NCBI RefSeq assembly: GCF_038630985.1 | Contig: NZ_CP152049.1 | Coordinates: 2,313,501 to 2,377,500 of the forward strand | Length of the DNA stretch: 64,000 nucleotides | Reading direction: 5' to 3' | Source: Paenibacillus sp. FSL H8-0548 | Lineage (GTDB): Bacteria; Bacillota; Bacilli; Paenibacillales; Paenibacillaceae | Shown here: piece after piece, positions 27,261-37,500 of the stretch | How the letters are laid out: each line of letters opens with the position of its first letter | Position numbering within the stretch: position 1 is the stretch's first letter | Notes under the pieces: generated by a model | Told to the model about the DNA's origin: nothing | The model's input: only the letters and a program-made list of their open reading frames with translations | Databases searched by the model: none | Translations under genes and position numbers: made by a program

Positions 27261-28517
27261 GTGCAGCTAATTAAAGGGCAGAAGATCGATATTACCAAAG
27301 GACGCAGCATGAAGAATCTAAGCTTGCAATTTGGGTGGACATTGAACCGCTCGGCAATGAGTGTGGACGGTGCAGCTTTTATATTGTCGGATAAAAATCG
27401 CTGTGAAAAAGATGAGGACTTTATATTTTATGGTAATCCTGCTGCTAGAAGCGGTGGTCTAGCTCACTCAACGGAGCAGCTTTCTGATAAAGAAAGTATA
27501 CGAATCTCACTCTCAAGACTTCCAGCCCATGCCCAAAAAATAGCATTCACGGTGACGATTCATGAGGGCGAGAAGCAGGGGCATTACATGAAGGATGTAT
27601 CCGGTTTATATATACGGCTTCTAAATGCAGATACGGGCGAGGAGCTGTTCCGCTTCGATTACGGCTCTGAATTTTCCAAGGAGACAGCTGTTGTTGTCGG
27701 CGAGCTGTATCGTAATCATGGGGAATGGAAATTCAATGCGATTGGAAGCGGATTTTTTGGTGGATTAGAGGCGCTCTGTACCAACTTTGGGCTAGTCGTT
27801 GAAGAGGCTGCTCCCGAGGTCGCGGCAGCTGTTGAAGAGCTGGTTCTCTCGAAAATAGATCTGCGCAAGAAGCTAGTGCAAATCACGTTGGAGAAGAAAA
27901 AGCTGACGAATGTAGTGGCCAGAGTAGGCATCGTGCTGGATATCACCGGTTCGATGCAAAATTTGTATAAGAATGGAACCGTACAAGAAGTTGTGGAGCG
28001 GATATTAGCCGTTGCTTGTAAATTTGATGATAATGCAGCCTTGGATGTGTGGGTGTATGATACCCATTTTAGCCGGTTGCCCTCGGTGACGGAGAAGGAT
28101 TTTGACCAGTATGTTGAGAAGCATATTATGAATAATACCACGATCCATAAGTTTGGTCGCAACAATGAGCCTCCTGTTATGGAAGACGTTATTCATAAAT
28201 ATACCGTGGAAGAAAATTCGCCGACACCTGTATTTATTATTTTTATCAATGATGGCGGTGTGGTTAAACCAATTAAGAAAGTCATTGTGAATGCGGCTGT
28301 TCAGCCTATCTTCTGGCAGTTCATAGGTATCGGAAGCTCTGATTTCGAGGTGTTAAGGCAGCTGGACACGATGGAAGGAAGAGTTGTTGATAACGCGAAT
28401 TTCTTCCATCTGAACGATATCAGGGCGATCTCCGATGAAATGCTTTATGATCAGCTATTGAATGAGTTCCCGAAATGGATAAAAGAGGCAACGGAGAAGC
28501 GAATTATTCGGCAGTAA
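27261..28517 (+). CDS. TerD-domain protein fused to a von Willebrand A domain
   Basis: The 418-aa cytoplasmic protein has a TerD domain (about residues 1-185; features include SVDGAAFILSDK, EDFIFYGNP and RIVLNAxxGEELFRFD-like ISGLYIRLLNADTG) followed by a VWA domain (about 215-410). The VWA metal site is GIVLDITGSM, with downstream TTIHKFG and FINDGG segments. TerD domains bind calcium, and the fusion resembles TerF-type proteins of tellurite/stress loci, but no other ter genes are nearby. The GTG start has AAGGAG 8 bases upstream. Confidence 0.87.
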   Translation: MQLIKGQKIDITKGRSMKNLSLQFGWTLNRSAMSVDGAAFILSDKNRCEKDEDFIFYGNPAARSGGLAHSTEQLSDKESIRISLSRLPAHAQKIAFTVTIHEGEKQGHYMKDVSGLYIRLLNADTGEELFRFDYGSEFSKETAVVVGELYRNHGEWKFNAIGSGFFGGLEALCTNFGLVVEEAAPEVAAAVEELVLSKIDLRKKLVQITLEKKKLTNVVARVGIVLDITGSMQNLYKNGTVQEVVERILAVACKFDDNAALDVWVYDTHFSRLPSVTEKDFDQYVEKHIMNNTTIHKFGRNNEPPVMEDVIHKYTVEENSPTPVFIIFINDGGVVKPIKKVIVNAAVQPIFWQFIGIGSSDFEVLRQLDTMEGRVVDNANFFHLNDIRAISDEMLYDQLLNEFPKWIKEATEKRIIRQ

Positions 28518-28590
28518 AATACAGTGTATAGGCAGGAATGGCGACAGGCGTTCCTTTACCTACATATAGTGTGGGGAAGGAGGCACAGTG

Positions 28591-29346
28591 ATGAAATATA
28601 AAAGCAGTACACTGAAAAGCAAATGGATAAAAAACAGTTGGTTGTTGAAGCAGCCGGATTTGCGCAGATATGTTCCAAAAACGATGCTTTTCAATCGGAA
28701 AAATCTAGCAACGATGCTCTCTATGTTTTCCACTGTATTCTTCAAGCCAACGGGAGGTACAGGCGGGGCAAATATCATTCGAATTAAGAAAAAAACAGGT
28801 GGTTACCAAATTCAGTACAATACGGTCAAAACGTATTACTCCACCATGGATGGCTTATATCAGAAGCTGAAACGATTTTCCAATCAAAGATCATTTTTGC
28901 TGCAAAAGGGGATTCACTTAGCGAGAACAAACGGAAATCCGTTCGATCTTCGTGTGATGGTCCAAAAAACGAATAACGGAAATTGGAAAAGCACTGCTAT
29001 TTTCGCGAAAATAGGCAGTCCGGGCAAGGTAGCCACAAATTATAATCAAGGCGGTAAAATAGGTTTTCTTCATGGAACGCTTTCAGGTGCAGGATATGGT
29101 CAGGCCTCGATTGGGCAAATGGAGCAAAAGCTATTGAAGCTAGGTGTCTCCGTTGGGAGGAATTTTGAGCGTCATTTAAAAGGAATGAGGGAGATCGGCC
29201 TCGATGTAGCTTTGGATTCAGAGCGCAAGCCATGGATTCTTGAAGTTAATACGAGACCACAATTTTATCCGTTGAAGAACATGAAAAATAAGGCGCTATA
29301 TCGACGAATCGTTTCCTATGCGAAGCAATATGGAAGATACAAATAA
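28591..29346 (+). CDS. YheC/YheD-family ATP-grasp-like protein
   Basis: The 251-aa protein shows the conserved series of the YheC/D endospore-coat-associated family: VFFKPTGGTGGANIIRI, the ATP-grasp-like DLRVMVQK, and the C-terminal LEVNTRPQFYPL. Most family members are about 360 aa, so this is a shorter form lacking the N-terminal extension. The ATG at 28591 is preferred because AAGGAGG lies 7 bases upstream; a GTG directly before it is too close. It suggests a spore-forming host. The role in spores is inferred only from the family. Confidence 0.8.
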   Translation: MKYKSSTLKSKWIKNSWLLKQPDLRRYVPKTMLFNRKNLATMLSMFSTVFFKPTGGTGGANIIRIKKKTGGYQIQYNTVKTYYSTMDGLYQKLKRFSNQRSFLLQKGIHLARTNGNPFDLRVMVQKTNNGNWKSTAIFAKIGSPGKVATNYNQGGKIGFLHGTLSGAGYGQASIGQMEQKLLKLGVSVGRNFERHLKGMREIGLDVALDSERKPWILEVNTRPQFYPLKNMKNKALYRRIVSYAKQYGRYK

Positions 29347-29406
29347 ATAATTCTGTGATTCATCCCCTCTAGAATACCATCGCAAGGCTTTATCTTGTTT
29401 CGATTC

Positions 29407-29855
29407 TATATAAGTTGAACTTAAGTTTTAGAACCTATGGTAAAGAAATAACGACCTGCATGTCGAATAAGAAAGAAAATAGTTCGAACAGGCAGGGATG
29501 AAATTTCTTTGGTTCAACTGATATAGTTGGGTTAGTTCGTTTAGGAAATAGCGCGATAGGACGAGGCTACGCTGCAGTTTGTACAACGTAATCGACGTTA
29601 CTTGTCTGACTCGATACGTACACTGTAGTTTGTGCAATAGATTGCCTTTTCTAAGGCGATATTCGTTGGTTTGGAGCTCTTTCTCCTGCATAATTACAAT
29701 GTAGCCATCCGTAACAGCTCTCATGTGAGGTTTCAATTGTAATAAGTGCAGGCTAGGTTGCTTCTCGTTAAACGATATACCTTGAACCAAGGTGAAAGGG
29801 CTATCGCCGTCCTTTGGCAGCGACCAAAACGTAAATGTTTAGTTCAACTTATATA
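29407..29855. repeat. MITE-like element, copy 3 (composite)
   Basis: The left terminus TATATAAGTTGAACTTAA (29407-29424) and right terminus AGTTCAACTTATATA (29841-29855) are inverted repeats of each other and match the ends at 317, 508 and 931. The interior carries an additional ...TTCAACTGATATAGTTGGG junction near 29515 and the 216-bp repeat copy B. No credible gene is inside. It ends 33 bases before the stop of the minus-strand gene at 29889, at the left border of the injection-system region. Confidence 0.7.
29551..29766. repeat. 216-bp dispersed repeat, copy B
   Basis: It matches 574-789 over its full length, with blocks such as GAGGCTACGCTGCAGTTTG, TACACTGTAGTTTGTGCAAT, GGCGATATTCGTTGG and AGCTCTCATGTGAGG. 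In both places it lies next to TATAAGTTGAAC-type ends, so it may be an internal part of a larger element that suffered deletion elsewhere. Confidence 0.7.
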
Positions 29856-29888
29856 GAGGAGGACTTGCTATGCACAAATGATCATTCG

Positions 29889-30839
29889 CTAGTTTTCATG
29901 AATGATTTGATGAACGAGAGGCAGGTAGTGCTCCATCTTTTGTATTTGGTCGTTTAGCAGCAGGGTGAAGTTGGATTCATTCCAGCCCACCGTGCAGATC
30001 AAGGAAGAACGGAAGCGAAGTTCGCCATCTTCTTGATCCAACTCGAAAGCTCCATTCAGTAAATCGTAATTCTCTCCCATAAGCTGAAGGGAAATGCCTT
30101 GACGTAGTGGAGCAGGGATTTGTTCTGGAAAGACGGAGTAGAGTACGAGAAGATCCTCCTCAGGCTCGATTCGTATTAAGCCGATCCATGTCCCGCCGGT
30201 TGTGCTGCTGAATCGAAGACGAATAATTCGATCGCTAAAATATTCATATTTTAAGTTGTTTGCTTGCAAGAAAGCTTCGACTTGTGAGGCCAGGTCAAGC
30301 ACGACAGCGCTCACCACTTCATCCGAAGACTGCTCCTTGTTTATTAGCTTCTCGGTCCACATGGTCTTGAAACCTTGGCGAAGTGTACCGGATTGTTGTA
30401 ACACTTGGGGGAGACTTGCTGTCTGCTTGGCATCAAGCACATACCAGTATTCAGACTTGGCAAGGTGAGTCAATTGGGTTCCGGATATCACATCAGGCAG
30501 CAGAGCAGCAAGTACGGTTTCCACATCACCGTTTCTAGCAGAAATTTGACTCGAAATCGCTGGAGAAAGCAGCGCGCGAACTTCGATGACGTCTTTGGAA
30601 TTGAATCGTACTTGTGAAGTTATAGTATGAGGCAGCAGATTAAACCAATGCTGTTCAACCAGCTGTTTCATGAGATCGGCAAGGACAGTAAAGGTAGCGA
30701 TGCAGGTCGCTGCTGCTTGTGCTTGCTGATATCTTAAACGTGTAATCGTAACGGTCACCGATTCCCCATTCCAGGAGGAGAAGGTGATAGGGATATTGGT
30801 TTTGATACTAGAATGATCATCTGTTTTATGTATACTCAT
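29889..30839 (-). CDS. YbjN-like protein, candidate chaperone for the adjacent cargo
   Basis: The C-terminal half of this 316-aa protein (LASQVEAFLQANNLKYEYFSD, LLVLYSVFPEQIP, GAFELDQEDGELRFRSSL) resembles YbjN, which has a type III-secretion-chaperone-like fold. The N-terminal half (about 1-150) is not recognised. Reading from the ATG at 30839 gives MSIHKTDD; AAAGGAG lies 11 bases before it, and an upstream in-frame TTG would begin inside that site. It follows the 721-aa cargo candidate by 30 bases in the same direction, so a role in holding or loading the cargo is inferred. Confidence 0.65.
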   Translation of the reverse strand: MSIHKTDDHSSIKTNIPITFSSWNGESVTVTITRLRYQQAQAAATCIATFTVLADLMKQLVEQHWFNLLPHTITSQVRFNSKDVIEVRALLSPAISSQISARNGDVETVLAALLPDVISGTQLTHLAKSEYWYVLDAKQTASLPQVLQQSGTLRQGFKTMWTEKLINKEQSSDEVVSAVVLDLASQVEAFLQANNLKYEYFSDRIIRLRFSSTTGGTWIGLIRIEPEEDLLVLYSVFPEQIPAPLRQGISLQLMGENYDLLNGAFELDQEDGELRFRSSLICTVGWNESNFTLLLNDQIQKMEHYLPLVHQIIHEN

Positions 30840-30869
30840 GGATTCATTAGCTCCTTTCAACGTCTGTTA

Positions 30870-33035
30870 CTAGCGTCCTAGCAATCCGCCGGTGAATTGT
30901 TTCACGCCATCTTTCTTTTCTCTTCCGAATTCGGCCAATCTTTTCGTCTTCTCAACAGAAAATTTAACGATTCCTGCATCAACCTCGAAACTTTTGGTTT
31001 GACCAAGCTCCACTGCTAGTTTCCAGTCACCTGCTACGCCTGCGCTATTCCATTCTTTTTCAAAATTCAACGTGAGATTTGTAGTGGAGGAGCTAACAAT
31101 CTTGTTCTCAATTTCTCCAGTATCAACATCGACCTCTTGAATTTGCTTAGCCAGTGAATTACCGATTCCATCAAATTGAGGAAGCAGTATCATAGCGTCG
31201 CTGCCTATATCCACCTTAGTCCCCGTATCTCGAACATCTGTATTGTGATCCTTAGTGGCACCTCCAGGTGCACTATCATTCTTATCACGTGTGAGAGCAT
31301 TACTAATGTTTGTAAGCAATCCGAGAGCTGGTGTTGCTATTTTACTCATATAGGATACCCATTTAGCTGCTTCTTCACCGTATTCGAATGGAATAGATGC
31401 TTCTATTGATATCTCAAGATCTAATGGTTTTCCTTCAAAGCGGGTATGAGAGCCTTCTGCCGAAAGGCTAAGACTTCCAAAGCCCAAATCCAGCTCAACC
31501 TCAGCTTCAGCCTCATAAACTTTCCGTTGTTCTAGGTTAGCTAGGATCGATGCTTTATGTTTTAATTGATCGAGTTTCGTATTGTCCCCAAAGCTGTCTA
31601 AGGTCTTCTCAATGATGGTCTCTTTGTCATAATGGGTCAGGCTTTTCTTGCCGGCACTGAGAGAAACCCCAACAATCCCAGCCTCAAATTCAGCACTAAG
31701 CTGCTTGAATGTACCGACGTCAACATAGTTCTCGCCCTCCATATCCTGCGCTTCAATGGCTGATGCCCATAGCTCAGCTTCTTCTGAATGAGTTTTCCCT
31801 GATTTTCCTCCTTGGCCCCAAATGCTTTCAGCTGCACTCGGTACAACACCATTCATATGACGATACATACCATAGGAAATTAGATTCATGACAGAGGTAG
31901 AATTGCCGGCCTGTGCCTCAAGGTATAGACCCAACTGAAAATTAGCATCCAAGCCCAGAGCCTTAACACCAACGCCGAAGCCAATCTGTGCACTAAAGGT
32001 CAAATTGCCATCATCACGCTCTGCTTCAGCGCCAAAGCTAATAATGGCGTAACCGCCCGATTGTCCAAGTGGGATTTTCAGCTCGAATTCAAATTCTCCG
32101 GAATCTCCATCATTGGGAACAGCTAGATCAACGAAGCTGCCAATTTTCACGAGACCACTATTAAGTGAATCGCTATCTATCGCCAGCCTGATCGCTTTAT
32201 TTGCTATTTTATCAGTAGTTACCTGCGTTCGGACATCTGTACTGAGATCCTTTGTAGGGGCAGGTTTTCCGAGCAACTTACCACCCTTTACAATGGTCCG
32301 TGCTTCATTTACAGCTAAGCTCTCTGTTTGCTTTAATATTTCAATCGCTTTGGTCTGAGCACCGGTTAGTGCGGCTTTGCGTACATTGTCCGGTTTTACT
32401 TGTTTGGCACTTGAGAGCTGCTTTGCAGCACTGTGAGCGGCTTGTTTTAATTTTTGCTTTGTTGGATCGGCAGGAAGCGTCGAATTTACAATTTTCAAAG
32501 CTTCTTTTTCCATAATGGAATCAACGGAGCTCTTAGCTAAGGAATAGGCTTCTTTATTCGCAATCATGCCAGTAAAGGCTTGGCTGATCTTGCTTTTATT
32601 TTGCAGCTCCTGATGGTTTGAGATTTCATTGGTAATATCATCATTGGCTTGTGCTCTAGCCGCATCCTTGAGTTTTTGTCGAAACGCATTTAATTCATCG
32701 GAGCGTCTCCATTCCCCCCGGCCTACGCCGAATTTCAAAAGTACAGCTAGCTTAATAGGCTCGTAGAGCTTTGCGGAATAAAGGTTATCTATCTGTTGCT
32801 GATCAACATAAGCTGACTCTTGTTCTTCAGGGGTTGAAGTATTTGCTTTATCGGTAGGGGCAGTCTGCTGTGCACGCTGGGCTATAGCTTGGTTGCCAAT
32901 GGATTGCTGCAGCAAAGCTGTAGTACTTTTGCTAGTTGATTCGGCAGTCGCGGGGGCTTGCTGTTGATTAGCCTTTGGTGCAGCCGCATTATCTTTTCCT
33001 TGTTCATTATTCGCTTTGGATTTGGAAAAAAACAT
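30870..33035 (-). CDS. Candidate eCIS cargo/effector, beta-rich C-terminal region
   Basis: The 721-aa protein has an Ala/Gln-rich, probably disordered N-terminus containing LLQQSIGNQAIAQ (residues 41-53), a motif type found near the start of many eCIS-associated proteins. A helical region (about 80-300) is followed by a beta-rich region (about 310-720) of alternating hydrophobic strands (AQIGFGVGVKALGLDANFQL, ELDLGFGSLSLSAEGSHTRF), which could be a pore-forming or barrel-like domain. No catalytic motif was found and no signal peptide is present. The ATG has GGGAGGATCAG upstream on the minus strand. It is divergent from a second protein with the same N-terminal motif. Function is inferred. Confidence 0.65.
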   Translation of the reverse strand: MFFSKSKANNEQGKDNAAAPKANQQQAPATAESTSKSTTALLQQSIGNQAIAQRAQQTAPTDKANTSTPEEQESAYVDQQQIDNLYSAKLYEPIKLAVLLKFGVGRGEWRRSDELNAFRQKLKDAARAQANDDITNEISNHQELQNKSKISQAFTGMIANKEAYSLAKSSVDSIMEKEALKIVNSTLPADPTKQKLKQAAHSAAKQLSSAKQVKPDNVRKAALTGAQTKAIEILKQTESLAVNEARTIVKGGKLLGKPAPTKDLSTDVRTQVTTDKIANKAIRLAIDSDSLNSGLVKIGSFVDLAVPNDGDSGEFEFELKIPLGQSGGYAIISFGAEAERDDGNLTFSAQIGFGVGVKALGLDANFQLGLYLEAQAGNSTSVMNLISYGMYRHMNGVVPSAAESIWGQGGKSGKTHSEEAELWASAIEAQDMEGENYVDVGTFKQLSAEFEAGIVGVSLSAGKKSLTHYDKETIIEKTLDSFGDNTKLDQLKHKASILANLEQRKVYEAEAEVELDLGFGSLSLSAEGSHTRFEGKPLDLEISIEASIPFEYGEEAAKWVSYMSKIATPALGLLTNISNALTRDKNDSAPGGATKDHNTDVRDTGTKVDIGSDAMILLPQFDGIGNSLAKQIQEVDVDTGEIENKIVSSSTTNLTLNFEKEWNSAGVAGDWKLAVELGQTKSFEVDAGIVKFSVEKTKRLAEFGREKKDGVKQFTGGLLGR

Positions 33036-33092
33036 ATCTGATCCTCCCGGCAGGAATAATATTCATCATTTATCGATATAACAGTCTTTTCT

Positions 33093-33121
33093 ATTATACA
33101 TGAGGCGGAAATACTTGTAAG
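33093..33121 (-). promoter_or_regulatory. Sigma-A-type promoter of the minus-strand cargo operon
   Basis: Reading the minus strand, CTTACA (33121-33116) and a perfect TATAAT (33098-33093) are separated by 17 bases. The start codon follows about 57 bases after the -10. Confidence 0.65.
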
Positions 33122-33239
33122 TTTTTTTGTTACAAATAGTAGGATCTTAGGCTTTTATGACTAGATAAGAAGGAAAAGGTCGATTTTGGTAGAATTATTG
33201 TATGATGTAGGACTACGGACTGGCGTATAGGAGAATGTT

Positions 33240-34565
33240 ATGGCACTGGGACGCAGGTTGAAATTTCCAGCACAAGCAAATCAATATCGAGGAACACCAA
33301 GGCAACAGTCATCAGCAGAAGTGCAGCGCGCAGATGAAGAGAAGCAAGGATTATGGACCAGAGCGATGTCCATGCAGCAAAGCTACGGCAATCAAGCGAC
33401 AGGAAAAATGTGGCAGGATATTCAGGGGAAGCAGCATTCATCAGAGGCCTCTAAGGGAGTGAAAACACCATATGAGGAGCTAGTCAAATGGCTGGAGGCA
33501 GAAGCAAGTCAAGATCATCAGCAAGTCCTTTGGATGCAGTTTGAAAGGTTATCTCCAGCCCAGAGGCAAGCTGTATTGCTAGAGATGGCAGGCTCTATTG
33601 AACGATTAAAGCTGTTAATGAATGCTCCAATGAATTGGGAACGGCTGGTTGCTAGTATAGCGAGTGTTGAAGGCGTTAGACTCCAGCCAGATGAACCTGA
33701 ACTCGAAGGAAATGCGAATGAATCAGGTGCACAGGCAACTGCAGGAACCGTAGATGTGACGGGCTTGCTCAATCCTTATAAAGATATTGTGTTGTGGCTT
33801 AATTATAAAGCGAATAAGCAGGGTAAGGCAGAGCTGATGCGAAGATTTGAGATGTTGTCTATTCCGCAGAAGAAGATTGCATTACACAAAATGTTGAATC
33901 GCCGCAAGCTTGTATTTGCTGGTTTTACTGAAGCAATGTCTATCACGATACTATTAAAAAAATGGGTCGATTGGGGAAAGATGCTCTCTGCGCTGAACGA
34001 AGCGGAGCTGGTGAAGCTGGATACCACTGATGAGTCGTCTGTGGAGCGTTATCTTGATCAGGAAGAGACTGGCTTTGAGCCGGAAGAAGAGCATGAGCTT
34101 GAGGAAGATGAAGATTTCTTTGCTTTTGGACTTATGCAGGGCCGTGGAGAGGAAAACCAAGTAAATGCCGAAAATGATATTAGAAAAATGCTGGATGATC
34201 ACGAACAGTTAAATTGGCTATTGTTCGGAATCAAAGCTAAACCGAACGATAAGCTCAAAGAGAGCTCACTTTCAGCCGTTGGAACCCCCGAGCTCATTGT
34301 GGATCGTTTTTTGAAAATAGATGTGAACCTTCCTCCAAAGGCTCGTGAGGAAGCTCGCACACGACAGCTTAAGGCGTATGGCTATTATTCGTCACGACAA
34401 TGCTACGTCTACTTACTTACAATTATAGTCTCTCATATTTTTGAAAGAGGAGTTATAAAGAAAGAGAAAACATTTATTCAATTAATGGAGATGCTGGGCT
34501 TATCAGCCAAGAAACCTACACCGACTAAGGATATGATTGCACATCAATTACGCTCCTCTCAATAA
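33240..34565 (+). CDS. Second candidate eCIS cargo or accessory protein, internally duplicated
   Basis: This 441-aa protein is not matched to a known family. Its N-terminus carries MQQSYGNQATGKM (residues 45-57), closely similar to the divergent cargo candidate. An internal duplication is visible: PYEELVKWLEAEA...RLSPAQRQAVLLEM (77-115) against PYKDIVLWLNYKA...MLSIPQKKIALHKM (169-208). A highly acidic stretch (268-295) precedes a helical C-terminus. It ends 23 bases before the membrane-protein gene and seems to be the first gene of the regulatory operon. It may be cargo, an adaptor or an assembly factor. Confidence 0.6.
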   Translation: MALGRRLKFPAQANQYRGTPRQQSSAEVQRADEEKQGLWTRAMSMQQSYGNQATGKMWQDIQGKQHSSEASKGVKTPYEELVKWLEAEASQDHQQVLWMQFERLSPAQRQAVLLEMAGSIERLKLLMNAPMNWERLVASIASVEGVRLQPDEPELEGNANESGAQATAGTVDVTGLLNPYKDIVLWLNYKANKQGKAELMRRFEMLSIPQKKIALHKMLNRRKLVFAGFTEAMSITILLKKWVDWGKMLSALNEAELVKLDTTDESSVERYLDQEETGFEPEEEHELEEDEDFFAFGLMQGRGEENQVNAENDIRKMLDDHEQLNWLLFGIKAKPNDKLKESSLSAVGTPELIVDRFLKIDVNLPPKAREEARTRQLKAYGYYSSRQCYVYLLTIIVSHIFERGVIKKEKTFIQLMEMLGLSAKKPTPTKDMIAHQLRSSQ

Positions 34566-34588
34566 TTGACTACAAGGTGGAACTGCGA

Positions 34589-37500
34589 GTGCTGACAGGA
34601 ATACAAACATTATTTCAATTAAGATACGAAGACAGGCGGAAGGTATGGGTCATGGGAACCGTGTTTTTTCTTGCGGGTATTTCCGAGATGATCAACTACA
34701 CGTCATTTATGGCTATCTTTAATAGTCGTGTAGGTACGCAGTATTTGCCCATGATGTACTTAATAGAAGCGATTCTTCTCCCTTTGGAGGGATGGCTTCT
34801 TTCGTTTTTTTCACAGCGTATTTCTAAGCCCAGATTTATGGTGGGGCTTTATAGCTTTTTTATTTCAATAGGGCTGCTCAATGGGATTGTTCTGCTCATT
34901 TTTCGTTATGCAGGAATTCAATGGATCGGATTTTATATCCTATTGTTTCTAGCCTCGAATTTTGTTGTTCGGCAGCAAACCTTGCTGATGTGGAGCACAG
35001 CCTTTGATTTATGCCCTACACAGCAGGCGAAGCGGGTCATGCCGATCTTCGTGTTGTCGGCCATTGTGGGTGGCATTATTGCGGGTGTGATATCGAGCAC
35101 GTTAGCGCCACTGCTAGGACCAGAACTACTTTATATGCTTGCAGTAGTTTTATTGTTGCTAGGCTTGCCTAATTTTTGGCGCTCGATTAAGCAATATTTG
35201 CTGCCGTTGACGTTTAATAAAAACGGTGATAGTGAAGTGAAGATGGCGGTCTCCTCCATGTATTACTTGAAGCAAACGCTTCGCTCGCCATTTTTGTTAA
35301 CCGTTATTGGGATTATGACCTTAATGCCAGCGGTATACTTTCTGATCGAATATCAATATTTCACATCAGCACAGGAGGTATTTGCCTCTGAGGCAGAATT
35401 AACGTCCTTCTATGGATTAATGGTTATTATTTTATTCTGTGCGGCATTTTTCTTGCAGCTATTTGCGACGAGGCTAATGGACTGGCTGGGCGCGAGCAAT
35501 ACCATTTTTGCGATTACCATTATTTTTCTGGGCTGTTTTCTGTTCGTTAGTTTACTGGTAAGCAGTGAGATGGCTCTTGCTGTTGTTTCAGTTGGTTATA
35601 GTCTGATTTATTTGCTGCTCTATTATTTTGCTGAACCAAGCTATCAATTCTTTTTCAAAATGCTGCCGATTCAGCATCGTGATGGCTTTCGTTATACCGC
35701 TCAAGGTATTGCTGCTTCAGCGGGGATTTTGCTTGGATCGCTAGTATCCATGCTGCATTCAGAACTCGGCATTTCCTTGACATGGCAAGCTGTGATCGGA
35801 ACCTGTTTAGCTGCAGCGTTAGTTCTGTTAGCTTGGGGTGCCCGTCACTTGTATATTAAGGAGCTCGTTCGTTTTCTGGAAGTCAGTACGGATGCCGCAA
35901 AGGATTTTTTAAGTGAATTTTTAGAAACGATGAAGCACGATCGGGTACGGCGTACTCTTGTGGAACAACTGAAGCATTCAGATGAGGCTGTACAGCGGTT
36001 TACGCTAGAGCTATTGTCGAGCCAGCTTGATCATGCCTTTAGCAAGGCATTATGGGATTATGTAAAGATGCATACAGGTGAGCGGCGAGCGCTTGGGATC
36101 GCTGCCATTCATCCTGATGGGTGGCGACAATTGCCCTCGGAAACGATGGAAGAGCTGCTGAAGGATCGTGATGAGCAAGTAAGAGCGATTGCTTACCGTC
36201 AGTTATTTGCAAGTAACAGGGGCGCCGCAGCGTCAAGCTTAGAGAAGTCAATTGAAGCAGCACGCACAGATGAAAGTATGCTCGTTCAAGCGGAAGCATG
36301 GAGGGTCATGGAGGAAAACACAGTATTGCTTGATGATTTGCGGAGAATGCTGGGAGAGGGTATGGGATCGGCGGTTCTTGCTTCTCAGATTATCGGGGAG
36401 CGCAAGATGCAGAGCTTGTATTTTGATGTCATGATGTGCCTGCTGTCTCAGACGACGATCGTTAAGCTTAATGCGGTAAGCGCGATGGGCAAAATGGGCG
36501 GTAGTGAGGTCGTTTCTAGCTTAATGGAGCTGCTCGTTGGCGCAGACAAGGAGCTTCGGCTTGCCATTGAGGAAGCGCTAATCGAGGGTGGAGCTGCCGG
36601 CATGCCTGAGCTGGTTCGGTTTATATCCTCTCCTAATGACGAGATTTGGCGTACGGCGGTTTCGGTAGCGAGTGCCATTGGCTCCGATCAAGAGATTAGG
36701 GAAATCGTCGTGCCGTCTTGTATACAGAGGCTTCAAGCGTTGTCCGCAAGTCATGCGGTAGTGGCACGAATTGAGGCGATGAACAAGCAAGAATGGACAA
36801 GCCTCGCAAAATCAAGGGTTGAAGAAATGACCGGGTATATACTGGATACGATATGGAACATTATGATTCGCTTTGGTGATGAGCGTTCGATTCCGCAGCT
36901 GCGACGTGCTGTGGAGGATCAGGATGAAGAGATCCGCGATCATGGACTGGAAATTCTGTCTGAGGGCTTGGGAAGCTCAAAGCTGGATTCGACCCTGCTT
37001 GCGTTTTATCGTGGGCGATCATTTGCAGAAGGGAAAAGTTCCCGAAAGCAAAGCATGGATAGCTTTGAGGGCGAGGTGACGGATCCATGGCTGCAAGCAT
37101 TAGCTGTCAAATCAGGAGCGGTGGAAGGAGGAGCGCTGTTAATGAATAATTGGGAGTATTTAAGTGCTCTGGATAAGATCGTGTTCTTGAAGCAGGTTTC
37201 ATTATTCCAAGACATCTCTATTGAAGAATTAGGAAGAATTGCAAGTATTGCACATGAAAAGACATATCATAATGGCGAATTTTTAATGAAGCAGGGCGAA
37301 GCGAGTCAAGCGATCGTCATTATTATTGAAGGCCATGTGGAAGTCAGCGGCAAGAATGATGACGGTACAGAAGGCACGATTGGGGTTTTAGGCTCTAAGC
37401 AAACGATTGGCGAAGCGGGACTCTTCGATGATCGTCCATCACTCGTATCGGCAGAGGTGCTGTTCGATCATGCAAGAGTACTAGAGATTGAAGGAGCCGA

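Noticed and set aside
29428..29790. 120-aa minus-strand frame in the MITE-like element
   Set aside because: The frame is not kept in the other repeat copy and shows no domain; it is probably chance.
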